Source: Typha latifolia | Lineage: Eukaryota > Streptophyta > Magnoliopsida > Poales > Typhaceae | Direction: 5' to 3' | Assembly (NCBI GenBank): GCA_019914945.1 | Contig: CM034110.1 | Location: 4,791,808-4,855,807, forward strand | DNA: 64,000 bases | Shown here: positions 24,701-34,746 of the stretch, piece after piece | Numbering within the stretch: position 1 is the first letter of the stretch | How the letters are laid out: every line of letters starts with the position of its first letter | Translations under genes and position numbers: made by a program | Notes under the pieces: model-generated | The model's input: the letters and a program-made list of their open reading frames with translations, nothing else | Databases searched by the model: none | What the model was told of the DNA's origin: nothing

Positions 24701-24836
24701 GAAGAAGTTGAGCTGGAGAGTTCAAGGGGATACAGAAAGCATTCCAACTCCAATAAGAGGTGGTCCAGTCAATAATACAACTCTTGTAGTAGAGCTGGGC
24801 CCGATGGAGATACGTACTTTCTTGTTAAAATTCTAA
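3701..24836 (+). CDS. Lysosomal/vacuolar-type alpha-mannosidase (GH38), C-terminal half, 13 exons
   Basis: GH38 alpha-mannosidases trim mannose from N-glycans in the vacuole or apoplast. Exons read from the sequence: 3701-3766, 3864-3923, 4275-4346, 7301-7348, 7481-7600, 8325-8390, 21066-21178, 21271-21355, 21739-21849, 21911-22006, 22095-22142, 22209-22277 and 24648-24836 (TAA). All junctions are AG...GT, phases join cleanly, and about 380 residues are encoded without a stop. Family-typical stretches are '[14 protein letters not shown]', '[17 protein letters not shown]', '[14 protein letters not shown]', 'TNGRDFLKR', '[12 protein letters not shown]', '[12 protein letters not shown]', '[15 protein letters not shown]', '[12 protein letters not shown]' and the C-terminal '[14 protein letters not shown]'. 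This is the C-terminal beta-domain region. The N-terminal catalytic domain with the nucleophile aspartate is not in the window. Transposons fill three introns, but the reading frame is intact, so the gene may be functional if the 5' part exists upstream. Polyadenylation should lie shortly after 24836. Confidence 0.93.
4440..5760 (-). mobile_element. Gypsy retrotransposon fragment inside a mannosidase intron
   Basis: Minus-strand 5273-4914 encodes a segment with '[20 protein letters not shown]' followed by '[15 protein letters not shown]'. This is the typical C-terminal region of a Ty3/gypsy integrase. No RT, gag or flanking LTR pair could be placed, so this is a truncated remnant. Flanking sequence at 4440-4830 contains a TATA-like 'tatatagg' and may be LTR-derived. 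Sequence at 5281-5760 is unassigned. It occupies the intron between the exons ending 4346 and starting 7301. Confidence 0.65.
5970..6745. repeat. Possible gypsy LTR remnant
   Basis: The segment opens with 'tgtcacgacttgaattcag', similar to the TGTCACGAC starts of many plant gypsy LTRs, and carries no coding frame. The right border and target-site duplication were not found, so the assignment is tentative. Confidence 0.25.
8957..9990. repeat. Foldback of about 1 kb (inverted LTR-like arms of roughly 500 bp)
   Basis: The left end reads TGTAACACCCCAATTT and the right end AAATTGGGGTGTTACA. The arms stay complementary inward. For example, 'gcgtcacagagcctgc' near 8993 mirrors 'gcaggctctgtgacgc' near 9918, and 'ccccatctccccctccccca' near 9081 mirrors its complement near 9826. 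The centre near 9420-9530 holds smaller nested hairpins (gtgggctgc...gcagcccac). The right arm abuts the polypurine side of the gypsy element as a 3' LTR would. GC content is far above the surroundings. Long open frames on both strands are by-products of this composition. Confidence 0.85.
10462..11352 (-). CDS. Gypsy integrase (296 residues, open)
   Basis: This is the integrase of the minus-strand gypsy element, which inserts cDNA into host DNA. An HHCC zinc-binding region is present ('[12 protein letters not shown]...[12 protein letters not shown]...CLICEQVK'). The D,D,E core is visible at 'ITMDFVVGL', '[10 protein letters not shown]' and '[14 protein letters not shown]'. '[28 protein letters not shown]' positions the end of the core; the phrase is typical of plant gypsy elements. 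A stop after 'SYADRRR' separates it from the C-terminal tail, which continues to about 10040 with further stops. Confidence 0.92.
   Translation of the reverse strand: MGTLKFGDRFCVPNVGELRRAILEKAHQTSYSVYPGETKMYHDVRRYFWWPGLKKSIAEFVARCLICEQVKIEHQRPARTLRTLPIPEWKWEHITMDFVVGLRKTLKKKDSIWVIVDRLTKSAHFLSVRSLILWIIRATLFRDEIFARHGAPVSITSDRDPRFTSRLWHHFAKSLGTKLQFSTAYHPLTDGQSERTIQTLEDMLRASVADFGLSWDRYLPLIEFAYNNSHHSSIGMPPYEALYGRKCRTPISWDEVGERKIESSELIQETMDTVRKAQEHLQVAQSLQKSYADRRR
11701..11982 (-). CDS. Gypsy RNase H fragment
   Basis: The frame holds '[16 protein letters not shown]' (first catalytic Asp), '[23 protein letters not shown]' (Glu) and '[12 protein letters not shown]' (Asp). These are the standard RNase H landmarks of gypsy pol. 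It ends at a stop where the family normally continues into the linker before integrase. Confidence 0.88.
   Translation of the reverse strand: MKRRLTSAPVLIVPRSGGATRVYCDASYSGLGCVLIQEGGVASRQLKNHERNYPTHDLELAAVVFALKIWRHYLSEEKCEIFTDHKSLKYLFT
12013..12684 (-). CDS. Gypsy reverse transcriptase (two frames around a stop)
   Basis: Positions 12684-12319 encode '[17 protein letters not shown]', '[15 protein letters not shown]', '[22 protein letters not shown]' and the catalytic '[11 protein letters not shown]' (FIDD variant of YxDD). Positions 12297-12013 continue with '[22 protein letters not shown]' and '[19 protein letters not shown]', the thumb and connection. A stop lies between the two near 12310. 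Upstream pol sequence to about 13146 is readable but interrupted. Confidence 0.92.
13147..13349 (-). CDS. Gypsy protease region
   Basis: The frame reads '[21 protein letters not shown]', then '[16 protein letters not shown]'. LFDPGAT is the aspartic-protease active-site motif (D-S/T/P-G) of plant gypsy elements. It becomes continuous with gag if the interval 13350-13496 is removed as an intron. Confidence 0.82.
13350..13496 (-). other. Putative spliceosomal intron at the gag-protease junction (147 bp)
   Basis: On the minus strand gag reads '...[12 protein letters not shown]' with donor CCACAG|GTAACC after codon position 1. The next AG that restores the family reading is CAATGATAG|GTACTATAAC, giving '[20 protein letters not shown]'. 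The interval is AT-rich, has a pyrimidine tract (gtttctgttttt) about 30 nt before the 3' end, and contains an in-frame TAA. The plus-strand element at 49248-52019 has a comparable interval at the same codon and phase. An insertion rather than an intron is the alternative. Confidence 0.6.
13497..14805 (-). pseudogene. Gypsy gag (broken)
   Basis: The frame begins '[13 protein letters not shown]' and holds '[21 protein letters not shown]' with '[19 protein letters not shown]', the classic plant gypsy Gag (retrotransposon gag) core. After stops near 14310-14145 it resumes as '[19 protein letters not shown]' and a serine/proline-rich linker. A zinc knuckle appears degraded. It ends '[13 protein letters not shown]' at the putative intron donor. 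Confidence 0.85.
14950..14962 (-). promoter_or_regulatory. Primer-binding site (initiator tRNA-Met type)
   Basis: The minus strand reads TAGTATCAGAGCC two or three bases after the LTR end TGTTTCA. It differs by one base from the common plant tRNA-iMet primer site TGGTATCAGAGCC. This fixes the element as minus-strand and 14966 as the inner LTR edge. Confidence 0.85.
14966..16121 (-). repeat. 5' LTR of the minus-strand gypsy element
   Basis: On the minus strand it starts TGACACGCCCTGACCC at 16121 and ends GGGTGTTTCA at 14966, about 1156 bp. The end sequence resembles the LTR end of the plus-strand gypsy element (GAGTGTTTCA then ACTTAGTATCAGAGC). No second copy of this LTR lies at the other end of the element. 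Confidence 0.8.
16440..17530 (-). repeat. Old degenerate copy of the copia LTR family
   Basis: The order of blocks matches the LTR at 60132-61106 in the same orientation. 'ccaaacttggatcaaaatcaatcacta' resembles 'ccaaactcgaatcaaaaccaatcacta', and 'ttgctcgctagatcccacgatacacta' resembles 'ttgctcgctagaacccacgattcactg'. A 'ccctcaagac' block follows, and then a run of decayed 'cgttcgaac' motifs at 17140-17340. Both borders are blurred. Confidence 0.6.
18600..19160. repeat. Dispersed repeat, copy 2 (mate at about 2080-2710)
   Basis: It has the same order of GC-rich 'ggcat/gtgcc' blocks and AT-rich filler as the copy at 2080-2710, and ends in 'tgtgccagtggcatgcagg...'. No coding frame is visible. Confidence 0.4.
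19311..19335. repeat. (TA)n microsatellite
   Basis: An uninterrupted TA dinucleotide run of about 25 bp lies just after the dispersed repeat. Confidence 0.95.
19662..19724. repeat. 31-bp tandem duplication
   Basis: The unit tctacatatgcattctgctg followed by tcctctccaag occurs twice head to tail with no visible mismatch, inside the large mannosidase intron. Confidence 0.9.
20785..21036. repeat. 126-bp tandem duplication beside a splice acceptor
   Basis: The block beginning attggatcacgaatttaatg at 20785 recurs at 20911 with only a few substitutions (atttta/atgtta; ccaaaactcc/ctaaaactac). The second copy ends about 30 bp before the acceptor of the exon at 21066, so the duplication covers the likely branch-point region. 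Confidence 0.92.
22392..23910. mobile_element. Unit with terminal inverted repeats in the last mannosidase intron
   Basis: The left end is TGTTAGATAATTA and the right end TAATTATCTAACA, a perfect 13-bp inverted repeat with TG...CA ends. The interior of about 1.5 kb shows no recognisable protein domain. The sequence right after it (tgatatcattcatagcagag) faintly resembles a tRNA-Met primer site, so a solo or remnant LTR is possible. No target-site duplication was found. Confidence 0.5.
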
Positions 24837-26639
24837 GGTAATCTGCTGTAATCTCCTTCTACAAGTTCACCATTACCTTCCCCAGAAGACACGCTGAGAT
24901 TTTAGTGCTTGATGAGCTTTTATATGTAATTCCTCCAATAAAGTGATCGTCATAAAGAATTCAATTTGTTCTAAATTAGTGCCCTATAAGCAGTAGTAGC
25001 AATGAGGCTTAATCTCAAGTTATGAGAAGGCAACAATCTTATTAATTTGAGCTTGTTCAGATGGTACCATTTTCTTAATTGCTTGTGATATTTAATACCT
25101 TTGATGTTGTTTAAATAATGTGCAACTTTTATGGGAATTCTTATACTTGATGTAGTGGGACATTTAACATAGCTCAGCTACTCCTCATTAGTCTTCAGAA
25201 ACTATCTTAATTGTAATTGGCAAAATTGTCCACTTTATCATAGATACAGCTCTCTTTTCCAATTTTTTTTTTCCTAATTTACATTTTCTTTCCTCTGTTT
25301 TGAGAAGAAAAGGCACAACTCCTGCAGACACTTCATTTCACTCTTTTTCATCTTTGGGTAATGGTAAAACATTTCATTATAATCATATGTGCAAGTTAAA
25401 ATGGCGATAAATATCTTTAATAAAGTAATACCAAATCACTCTATATTAAAATAAAGCAGTACAGTTGCTTCTGTCCTCTTCTTTGTTAGGCCACCCCTCA
25501 TCCCCTGAATGTTTAAACTAAAACGTTACAAACTTCGTTCCCTTACCTTCAAATTACACACTCTGTACTTTTGAATCTATTTATTACTTCTCTTTCGAAA
25601 ATTGAAATTACTCTTCTGAGGTATTCAGCTTCACTTGGGTCCTTATGTCTCCAAAAAGAAAAAAACAATAAGAAAAAGAGGAAGGACGACTCTCTCGAGT
25701 CCTTTGATTAGTTGAAATTCAAGAGAAACAAATGAGCAGCAAACAAGCCAGTGAGATTGTGCTCTAATAGTCAGGTGCTTATGTTGAATCAGTATTCTCG
25801 AGTTTAAATCCTATCACAATTGACAGGATTCATGTGGCTAGTGGTCAACGTCGTTGTTGTCATCAACACTCGATAGGCAAGGAGATCTTTGGTACGATTC
25901 TTACAACCTTTGAATGTCAGGCTACTGTAAAACGTTATCATGTAGAGGTTAATTCACAAGATTTGATAGTAGATCCAGAGAATGATGATAGTCTTGAACT
26001 ACTACTATTTGAGGCACCTATGTTTGATGATTACGAGGTGGAAGCAGTGAGGAACAATTCATCAAAGATGGGATGACCAACTTTCGGTGTATATACTGAA
26101 GAGCGATGATGAAAGTCTAAATTCCTAATTCAGTAAATCATGATTATACCTAAAGAGGAAGTGAAGGACTTAACACATGAGATTGATATGACATATTTAA
26201 TGGCATTTATCCTACAGTTGTAGATTTGAAGTACAGTAAATTTTCTCCTATCATTGCTGTGAAAAGTTTTTCTGAGTAATAAAGTTGTTGCAGATCAACA
26301 AGAAGAGATCAATGCCAAGTATTTTCATCAAGTTTGTTAGTGCAATTATTTTATAATAGCAAATTCATGAATAAAATCATTCTTATTAGAATTGTACAAC
26401 TAGAATGATATGTATACTCAAGTCACATATATTATGGAAGATCGGATCGTGCCAAGAAATCAATCTTAGGTGAGAAGAAAGCAAAATCAACCTGGAATTT
26501 TATACCCCATTTCTATGGGACTTAATAGGCATTTGAATGTTGGTATAGGACTGCCAAAATAAACTAAGTGGTGCCCTGACGGCATTTAAGGGCATCCAAA
26601 TGCCGTGTAGATCTAAAAAGAAAATTCTAGGTTTAAGGT
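24837..26639. other. 3' UTR/intergenic stretch without recognised gene
   Basis: The mannosidase 3' UTR occupies the start. An 80-residue open frame at 25834-26076 shows no recognised motif and no promoter or splice context. Nothing else could be named. Confidence 0.5.
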
Positions 26640-26875
26640 TCAGACGAGTTTTTCTTATGTGAATCTCCTAGTATGGAATAGAGATTTTGTTCACCTTTAT
26701 TTAAATGACCTCAAAGGTGGGAGTTTTGTCCAATTTCGACATGCCTTCGTTCTCCAATCTCATAATTATTTTATTCCAAAGCCATTAGATCTAATACTCA
26801 CAAGACTACTAGCTAAATATTTTAGAATTTTCTTACAAATATATTGATGCAGATTTAATTCATAACAATGGTATT
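26640..26875 (+). repeat. LTR 3' end plus primer-binding site (family of the 46.5-49.2 kb cluster)
   Basis: The phrase 'ttattccaaagccattagatctaatactc' and the ending 'ttaattcataaca' match the end of the solo LTR at 47166-47748 ('attccaaagccattagatttgagactt...gttcataaca'). Next comes TGGTATTAGAGCC (26868-26880), one base from the tRNA-iMet primer site. This marks the start of a plus-strand element whose interior is not recognisable beyond about 27.3 kb. Confidence 0.6.
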
Positions 26876-26880
26876 AGAGC

Positions 26881-29269
26881 CATCATTTCTCGGCCGATGG
26901 TGAACATACGATCCAAAGCAAATTTGAGGGAGATCGCCGTCATGAAAGGCTAAAAACTCATCTCTATTCTTGTGGAAGCTTCTCCAACGCCGCTGTCACC
27001 ACCTCCAACCATAGGTATCGACGAACCACCCTTGTAGGCGAGGGTGCTACTTGAATCTATGGAGTTTTGAAAGATTTAATGAAGAAAGCCACAAAATCCA
27101 TCATGGAGAAGACCGAATGGCTCGACAAGGTGCTACAAACCTTAATAGAGGCCATCCTAACATAACACCACCACCCACCAATGCCCACCATCGTCGGCCA
27201 CCGTCGAACCCACTGTCCTCACTGCAAATATTACCAAACTATGAGGGAGGGGAGATGGCCCCCAAACTGTGGCCACAACACCTCCTCCAGTAGTGGCGGA
27301 GCCCTTGCTAATGTGTGAAAAAAATTAAGTTCGAGTAGAAAATAAAAAGGCAGATACAGATATGAAATATAAACACCGTTAACACAAAGATGACACATTT
27401 TTTAATGTGGAAAACTCCTCTCAGATATAGAGAAAAAAACCATAGAATTGCCCAAAGTCGGTCGATCTTATTTGACCAAGCATTAGAAACAAGAGTTACT
27501 TATCACCCCTCCATGCACTCCAATATTGTAGTGTTTAAGGCCTCATTTCATTTTTGCATAAAGTTTTTGAAGGATAACTTTATGCACATCTCTTAATTAA
27601 ATATAAATTGGATACACCTATAATTTTACTTATATTTTTTTATTTGATTGTAAAACTAATATGAACCGGGTTAATTCGGATCATATCAAGGGGACGTTGG
27701 ACTCAATGGATTGAGTATAATTATCTTATGTTTATATAATTTAGTCAGAGTCTTAGTATGTTAGGATTTTATTTAATTAGTTAAATTCATCTCTATACAG
27801 TTTTGGGAAACTATTGAGAAGATATTCGCCGGGTATCTAAATATTATTAAACCACATGAAGTAGATCGGCGACCTCATGATCTATAACTTTTGTATTCAA
27901 GGTTTCTAAAAATTCAGACTCTATCTAAGGCAAAATGAAGGACTAATCCAAGATAGATAAGGAAGACTGGTTTAGTTAAATTTATTTAGAACTCTTTTGA
28001 TTTAATCTTTATATATAGGGCCTTATGGCTTGTATCTTAGATATCCATGCTTGAATGAATTGGCTTTGCCAAAAGACTCTTCTCCCTCGACTCCTCCCTC
28101 TCGTGCTACCTTGTTCTTCATTGCCGAGCATCGTCCTTGGTCACGGTTAATGCCACTACCACCCTTCTCTTACATCAAATCATCCCCTCTCATCCCTGAG
28201 AGTATGGTCCGCTTCTCCGACTTTATCTAGCTTTATGTTTTATCCCATTACTGCTACCATCTTCCACCTTCCATAACTCTAATCTTAGCCACAACTTCAT
28301 TATCCACTTTCCATGTTCATCTCGCCACACCCTTACCTTTGGTCAATATTTGGATTATATATCTTGACCTACTCATCTGATCGACTTAATTATAGTTGTA
28401 TTGCATCTCTAACTTCCAAAGGAACAACTCATCAGAATTTCAAGTCTTTTTGACAGTTAGATCGGTCGACATTAATCTTCAAAGTTCTATATTCAAATCT
28501 GTCCAAAAATTGACACGAATCAGGTCAAACTAGTTCGTTACAAAAATATAAGTTTATATATGCATTTATATTTTAAATAGTAAATAAGTATGTAAACGGT
28601 GATAAAAACATTTGCTTGAAAAATGTGCATAACTTTATCGTATCCCTCTATCTGTGTTAAGATTTTATGCGTAACTTATCACGTAACTTACCTTATACAA
28701 GCTCAAATATATTTAAGAGATACCTAATTTATGAATAAGTACTCTTTATATATGAACCAAATACCACCTAAGTAATCTCTTGAACAAAAGTCGCCTTGTA
28801 AAAAAGAATCACATCCCTTTGATAAATACACAAGAGACATATTGACCTCAAACACAATATCGATGTCATGATAGATATCAATGAAGACAATATCATTTCA
28901 ACTCCTATGGTACTATGGATGATTAGTAGCTCCAAGACATATGATAATATCTCTCCTCACAATGATAGAAAATATCACTTATATAGAGGTGGGACACATT
29001 AGTGTTTTGTGATAGGAGAAACCACCAAAGAAAATCCTAATATGATTAAGTTTAGGAGGCTAAAGATAAGATTAAAAAAGTGTCATCCCTTATCCTTCTC
29101 AATCCAACAACAGATAAGCTCAAGGTTTGTCTAGTAGTAGATAAACTCAAGTCTTACCTAATGATCGTAGTGTCTCTCGAGTTTAGCTTTACTATTACAT
29201 CAGTTCATCAGACATTCTTGGCACTTCAGCTTTGACCAAAATTTTGATAGAGCGTCATATTCTCTCCCA
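26881..29269. other. Non-coding stretch, probable transposon debris
   Basis: No domain-bearing frame was found. The part just after 26881 may be leader or gag of the element whose LTR ends at 26875. The part near 27350-27430 resembles the inner end of a copia LTR ('ttaatgtggaaaactcc'). Its flank close to 29270 may include the lost 3' LTR of the gypsy element that follows. Confidence 0.35.
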
Positions 29270-29351
29270 CCCTATGCATAATCATCTCGATTGCGTAGCG
29301 ATTCTAAAAGTATGCGATGAGACTTTTGTATTGCCATAGCAAGTCCATCAT

Positions 29352-29872
29352 TTACCGACTTGCTTCATTGCATGGAAATGCTTTCCAATACACTAAATAT
29401 TTAGGGGTTGGTGGGACTCCTCGACGTCGCATCATGTGAGGGCTGAGGATGGCTTCAATCTCTTCATCGAGAATGAATGTCATTGTCACTAGGGCATGTC
29501 GTAACACTCCTCGGCTATAGTCTTGTAGGTCCTCATGGTAAGGCTTGAGGAAACCTACATGCAAAACTAGGTGAATTTTGATATTTGAAGTTAACTCTAA
29601 TTTGTAGACCACTTTGCCCACTTTCTTGACGACCGCAAATGACACTCCATATTGGTGAACCAACCTTTTGTGGACCTTGCAAAAAGTTTGACAAGAACTC
29701 GATCACCCACTTCGAACTCTAGATGTCTTCCTTTGGCATCGGCCCACTTATTCATCCTCCATGTAGCCTTTGCGAGGTAATTCTTCTCTTTGAGATCAAT
29801 GGCAAATTGAGTAGCATTTGGATGTGACAAGCTTCTCCTACAGCAACGGTATGCAGTACAAGCGATTGTCAT
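29352..29872 (-). pseudogene. Gypsy integrase C-terminus and chromodomain fragment
   Basis: Two overlapping frames read 'ADAKGRHLEFEVGDRVLVKL', then 'VVYKLELTSNIKIHLVLHV', and finally 'EIEAILSPHMMRRRGVPPTPKYLVYWKAF', a chromodomain-like tail (family form: 'YLVKWKG'). The chromodomain directs integration in chromoviruses. The frameshift lies near 29600-29660. Confidence 0.8.
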
Positions 29873-30820
29873 CCTATCGCAAGCTTGAAAGGGTTGTGAT
29901 GAGTCGTCTTGCTACGCTATATATTATAGCAAAATTGAGCCATATTGAGGTGATACACCCAATCTCGCTAGTTGACATTTACATAACACTGCAAATACTC
30001 TTCAAGTAGAGTGTTGATATGCTTAGTTTGTCTATCGATTAGCATATGAAGACTGGTGAAAAATTACAAGTCATTTTCTAGGATTTTGAAGACTTCGATC
30101 CAAAATTTGCCTATAAACCTTGGATCTCTATCACTAATGATTGATTCAGGGATGTCCTGTATATGGAGTAGTAGTCAACTATCACCATAATCAAGTCTTT
30201 ATCTCCAATAGATGATTAGGCACAAGTAAAGACTCCAAAAAAAATCCACTGGATGCTTGTGATCCACCTTGTCTTGTTGGCAAACAAGACAGGTCCTCAC
30301 ATAACCTTAGACGTCAATGTGCACTTGAGGCCAAAAGTAGTCAACTTCTAATAGTGTCAACGTCCTCTTTTGCTTGAGATGTCCTGCTCATTTGGTGTCA
30401 TGGTATTCCTTCATGAGGTCCCTCCACAAGTTCCCCCATTTAGGAACGTATATCTACTGTCCTTGGATGTAAATTAGCCCATCGTTGAGCCAAAACTATC
30501 ACATTTTGCCCTCCACAGTGAGTGTGGATAGCACCTTTTCTATAGAATCTTTGGTCATGTGCCAATGTGAATGCAATCGAGAAGGCCTCCTTGGAGTTGG
30601 CACATTGCTGCCAGCTCCACTCTTTGACTCAAGGCATCTGCAACTTGGTTCTCTTTGCTCAGTTTGTCACATGATGAATTCGACGATGAAATCTTGCCAT
30701 CGTATTGGGGACAACTCCTCTAAGTCTAAAGTTAGCTCATTGCAATATTATTCATCCGCACAACGATCTCTAGTCTCAGCAAGTAATGACACCATGTCCA
30801 CAAGCAATGTACCACAATGG

Positions 30821-31984
30821 TCATTTCCTTCTCTTTGATGGTGTAGTGGCACTTGGCATCATACAATTTTCAACTTTCATAAGCAATGGGTAGCCTTCCT
30901 GCACTAGAGCACCACCAATGGCAAAATTTGAGGCATTGATATGTACCTCGAAAGATTTAGATGTGTCGGGCAGCCGCACACCGGTTCTTCCATCACTGTA
31001 CTTTTCAAACAAGCAAATAGCTCCACACATCATTCAGTCCAACACCATGGGTGGTTCTTCTTTTAGCAAATCTATCAAGGGGCTTCTGAGTACCTTTTGA
31101 TAAACTAGCCACAGTAATTTGCAAGTCCAAGCAAAGATCACAAGTCTGTTGTTGATTTTGGTGTCTCCCACTTAAGGATTGCTTGTATCTTTGCCTAGTC
31201 CATCCTAAGACCACCATCACTAATCCAATGCCCCCAAGAAGTTTTCTTCTTAAGTAAAAGAACACTTTTCTAGCTTCACGTATAGCTGGTTCTCTTTTAA
31301 GACGTTGAAGATCGTTAGTATGTGCTCAACGTGTTCTTTGCGAGTGGCATCGAGGTAGATGACAATGAAGTGGTCAAGGAAGGGGTGGAAGAGCTTATTC
31401 ATCAAGGTGCAAAGGGTGGCTAGGGCATTTGTTAGTCCATGGGGCATAACAAGAAATTTGTAAGTACCATACTAAGTTACGCACATTGTCTTGGCCCCAT
31501 CGTCTTTCATGATATGCACTTGGCAGTAGCTTGGCCTCAAGTCTAGCTTAGTGAAGAACTTCGTTGTGGCAAGTTGATCGCTCAAGTCCACAATCAACAG
31601 TATTGGATACTTGATGGTCATCTTGTTGAGAGCCTAGTAGTTGATGCATAGTCGTAAGGTTTCATCGCTCTTCTTTTGGAACAAGACCAACGTTCCATAT
31701 GGTGCCTTCAAAGGTCAGATGAAGCTTGTGTCCAACAGCTCCTTCAACTATCTTGGCAGCTCCTTGAACTCTGGTGGTGCCATTCGACAAGGCATCTTCG
31801 CTAGTGGCTTAGCATCAGGCTCCATTTCGATGGCATGGTCCACCTCTCGACTAGGTGGCAAGCCATTAGGCAATTTGGCAGGCATGATGTTGTTGAACTC
31901 TTCATGGATGCATGTGATTTCTGTAGGAACAGCAACAGTAGTAATAAGCTCTTTGCCGTCGATCCTCAGGGTAGCAAGATACAT
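30821..31984 (-). pseudogene. Gypsy protease-RT-RNase H remnants
   Basis: 31984-31748 contains 'REVDHAIEMEPDAKPLAKMP' and 'CRMAPPEFKEL', the segment that precedes RT. 31447-31250 contains 'MPHGLTNALATLCTLMNKLF' with 'FIVIYLDA', where the catalytic YxDD has become YLDA, so the enzyme would be inactive. 31033-30821 contains 'FEVHINASNFAIGGALVQEG', the start of RNase H, with the first catalytic Asp changed to Asn. Confidence 0.82.
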
Positions 31985-32165
31985 GATTTCACCTCGCTTT
32001 GCCCCTTCGTTCAGCTACATAGCTGATAATGTCTTTGGACAGGGAGAGGCCTTCGTTAGTTCGCACCATTCAAGGTGTCCCTTCTTGTAGGATGCTAAGT
32101 GCCCTTAGATGTGGCAATGGCACTACTTTATTAACGAAGAGAAACTCCATGCCAAGGATGAGGTG

Positions 32166-33249
32166 TGTTAAGTTTTTAGTATTGGCAATTATGTACAAAA
32201 TATTCTAAGTGTTTTTATACATGTACATGAGCATTTATACAAGTTTTGAAAATATTTCGATTGAAGAATTTCAAGATCAAAGGAGAAAGGTTTCTGCATT
32301 TGCACTGCGTTCGAATGCGCTCTCAGGAGTTCACACATACAGAGAATGCGTTCAGCGCATATGAATACGTTCACAGGCGTTCACACATACAAAGAACACG
32401 TTCAGGCCATTCGAACACATGCACAAATGTTCGCACATACAGAGAACGCGTTCGGCAATTCGAACGCGTATATAAGAGTTCACAAATACAAAGAATATTT
32501 TTCTGTCATTCGAACGCAGTCAAAGGCCATTCAAATGAACTCTGCATCCATTCACAACATATTCACACATACAGAGGAGTGTATTTGCGCGTTGGAACTC
32601 AACTAGTGAAAATCAAGTCATCGCGTTCGAATACACTTGGGCCCGTTCAAATGCACTTGAGAATAAGTCAGCCCGTTCGAACGCACTCGGGCCACGTTGG
32701 AACGCATCTGCGTAATATGCAAATTTTGGACTTACGTGAGTTCGGATATAACTTGGATTTGGTTCTATCTTGGTTACATATATAAGCATTGTGATGGCCT
32801 AACTCTGCGGTGGTTGGTGAAGATAATTAAAAGAGAGTTCTTAAGGCTACATCATTTTTTCTACCAACAAGGTTCGTCTCTTATACATCGCATTAAGCTT
32901 TTGTCTTAAGGGTCATCTAGACGAAGGATCAATCTCAAGGGCTACTGAGATTGGATATCAATCACGGAAAGTGGTGAATCGTGGGTTCTAGCGAGCAAGA
33001 CTGAGAGGAACAAAGTCGTGGGGATCAACGGGTTATTTTGTGAGTCAATCTTGTAACTGCTACTATTTTCGTGATTGGTTTTGATCCGAGTTTGGATCCG
33101 TAGTTTTTTTCCGTTTAGGTTTTTCCATGTAAAAATCTTGGTGTTCATCTTTTCTTTTGTTTTTTAATATTTATTCCGCTTTTACTTAAGTAAAGAGGTG
33201 ATATCATTGCCTAGGGTTTAGATATATACGTGTGTCTAGGTTTTTTTTA
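32166..33249 (+). repeat. Solo LTR of the Sirevirus-like copia family, nested in gypsy
   Basis: It starts TGTTAAGTTTTTAGTATTGG, matching the family start (TGTTAGGTTTTTATTTGTTGG), and ends in the 'gtgtctagg-tttttt' block. Flanks AGGTG (32161-32165) and AGTTG (33250-33254) agree at 4 of 5 positions, as expected for an aged target-site duplication. Inside are decayed GTTCGAAC motifs (32306-32700) followed by a TATA-like 'acatatataag' (about 32775-32786). There is no internal region, so it arose by LTR-LTR recombination. Confidence 0.85.
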
Positions 33250-33855
33250 AGTTGAAAATCATCGATGCTTGCAACTGTGATATCAACATGTCCCTTCCAC
33301 ATGCCAAGACTTATTTTGACACTTCTAGCCATGCCTAGGACTGATCGATCAACATAATTAGTGGCCTTCATGTAGCTGCTATCTCTTTCCAGCTAAGGCT
33401 AAGTCATTTAGCCTTCGTGTCCGGCATAAAGTTGTGGATTACATCGATATCAATCGTTTCACTAGGCCACTAGCTCTTTTTGTGCCCATGGCTACAACCC
33501 ATCGAGGAAGGAGAATAGATGATCTTCTTCCATCATGTTAAAGATTGATAGCACCAAACGAGTGAGCTCCTTAACAAGTATTTGAGGGTGTTGTTATGCT
33601 TCAATCTCCATAACTCTTTTCGAGCCAAAAACTCAACATTTTTAGGGAAGAATTGCAACTTGATCTCACGCTTCAACCAAGTGTCAATATGATATAGACC
33701 CTTCTCAATCTCTATAGCATGTCAACTCCACCATAACATAGAGTTGTCAGTGAAGTACATGGTCGTTGTTTGAACCTTCTCGTCTTCATCCACAAACTGC
33801 ATAGTGTTGAGGTAATGCTCCATGTTCCATAAGAAGTTCTCAACTTCTTTGGCAT

Positions 33856-34256
33856 TAGGGGTGTAAATGAGTCAAGCCTGAGCGAGACTCAGCACGAAAT
33901 TAATTTCTAGCCTTAGAATTGGGCTCAGGCTCGACTCAGCTTAACTCGAGCCGAGCCTGAGCCGGGCCAGACAGAGCTCGAGCCTGAAATAAGCCTATCA
34001 TCAAGCCGAGCCAAATCGAGCCCAAACTGAGCCAAAGAAGAAGAAGAAGGAGGAGGAGGACGAGGCGCACCACGATGGAGGACGAGGCGGCACCGGCGGA
34101 GGACAAAGTGGCACCCTTTTATACCGAGCCTATCGAGTTGAGCTTGAGTGAACCGGCTCCAGTTTAGGCTTGACTCGATATTAATTTTGAGCTGATTTTG
34201 GCATCTCGGGCTTGACCCAGTTCTAATCGAGCCGCTCGTCGAGCTTGACAGCCCTA
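33856..34256. mobile_element. hAT-type MITE (about 401 bp) nested in gypsy gag
   Basis: The left terminus is TAGGGGTGTAAATGAG; the right terminus read on the other strand is TAGGGCTGTCAAGCTC. Both fit the hAT pattern TAGGGNTG. The 8-bp flanks TTTGGCAT (33848-33855) and CCTGGCAT (34257-34264) match at 6 of 8. The interior is rich in 'gagcc/ggctc' subrepeats and encodes no transposase, so it is non-autonomous. Confidence 0.8.
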
Positions 34257-34733
34257 CCTGGCATCTTGTACACAACGGAAATAATGAGGTTTGGCATCGC
34301 GCGACATAAGCGAGTCCCTTGTGGGGGAACCTTCGTGTGTGACCCCACCTTTTGGAGGACGATACCTTGGTTTTGAGATCATCGATCTCCTCAACCTTGG
34401 CCTTAGCTCCCTCCAAGTCTTGCTTATCAATTCCTTTATTATTTTGTCAAGCAAACTTTGCTCTAAACTCACAAAATTGAGATTTGAAAGCGTCCATCGC
34501 AGTATGTACACTTTCCTCAACGGCTCTCGTGTTATCTTTGAAGTCAACTTTGAGATTCTCCAATAACTCTAGTCGGTCGTCAAAGCGCATAAAGAAGCCT
34601 CAAGCGCTATCCTCTATAGGTACAAACTCCTTTAGGCACTCCTTACTTTTGTCTCGCTTGGGGTTCTTTTTCTCGGGCATGACGTTGACGATTGCTACTT
34701 CAGAAGATAACATTGTAGTCGCAAATCAAAGAT

Positions 34734-34746
34734 GTCTTTGATACCA
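34734..34746 (-). promoter_or_regulatory. Primer-binding site of the decayed gypsy element
   Basis: The minus strand reads TGGTATCAAAGAC just after the candidate LTR end (...GTCTGTGACA), a tRNA-Met-like primer site. Confidence 0.65.

Noticed and set aside
25834..26076. 80-residue open frame 'MASGQRRCCHQHSIGKEIFG...'
   Set aside because: No recognised motif, promoter or splice context; kept only as part of the intergenic description.
32246..32785. 179-residue plus-strand frame
   Set aside because: It is the translation of the palindrome array in the solo LTR (repeated 'HSNA/RTHS' words), not a gene.
33925..34547. 163- and 97-residue minus-strand frames
   Set aside because: They run through the hAT MITE and decayed gag, so they are chance frames across a nested insertion.
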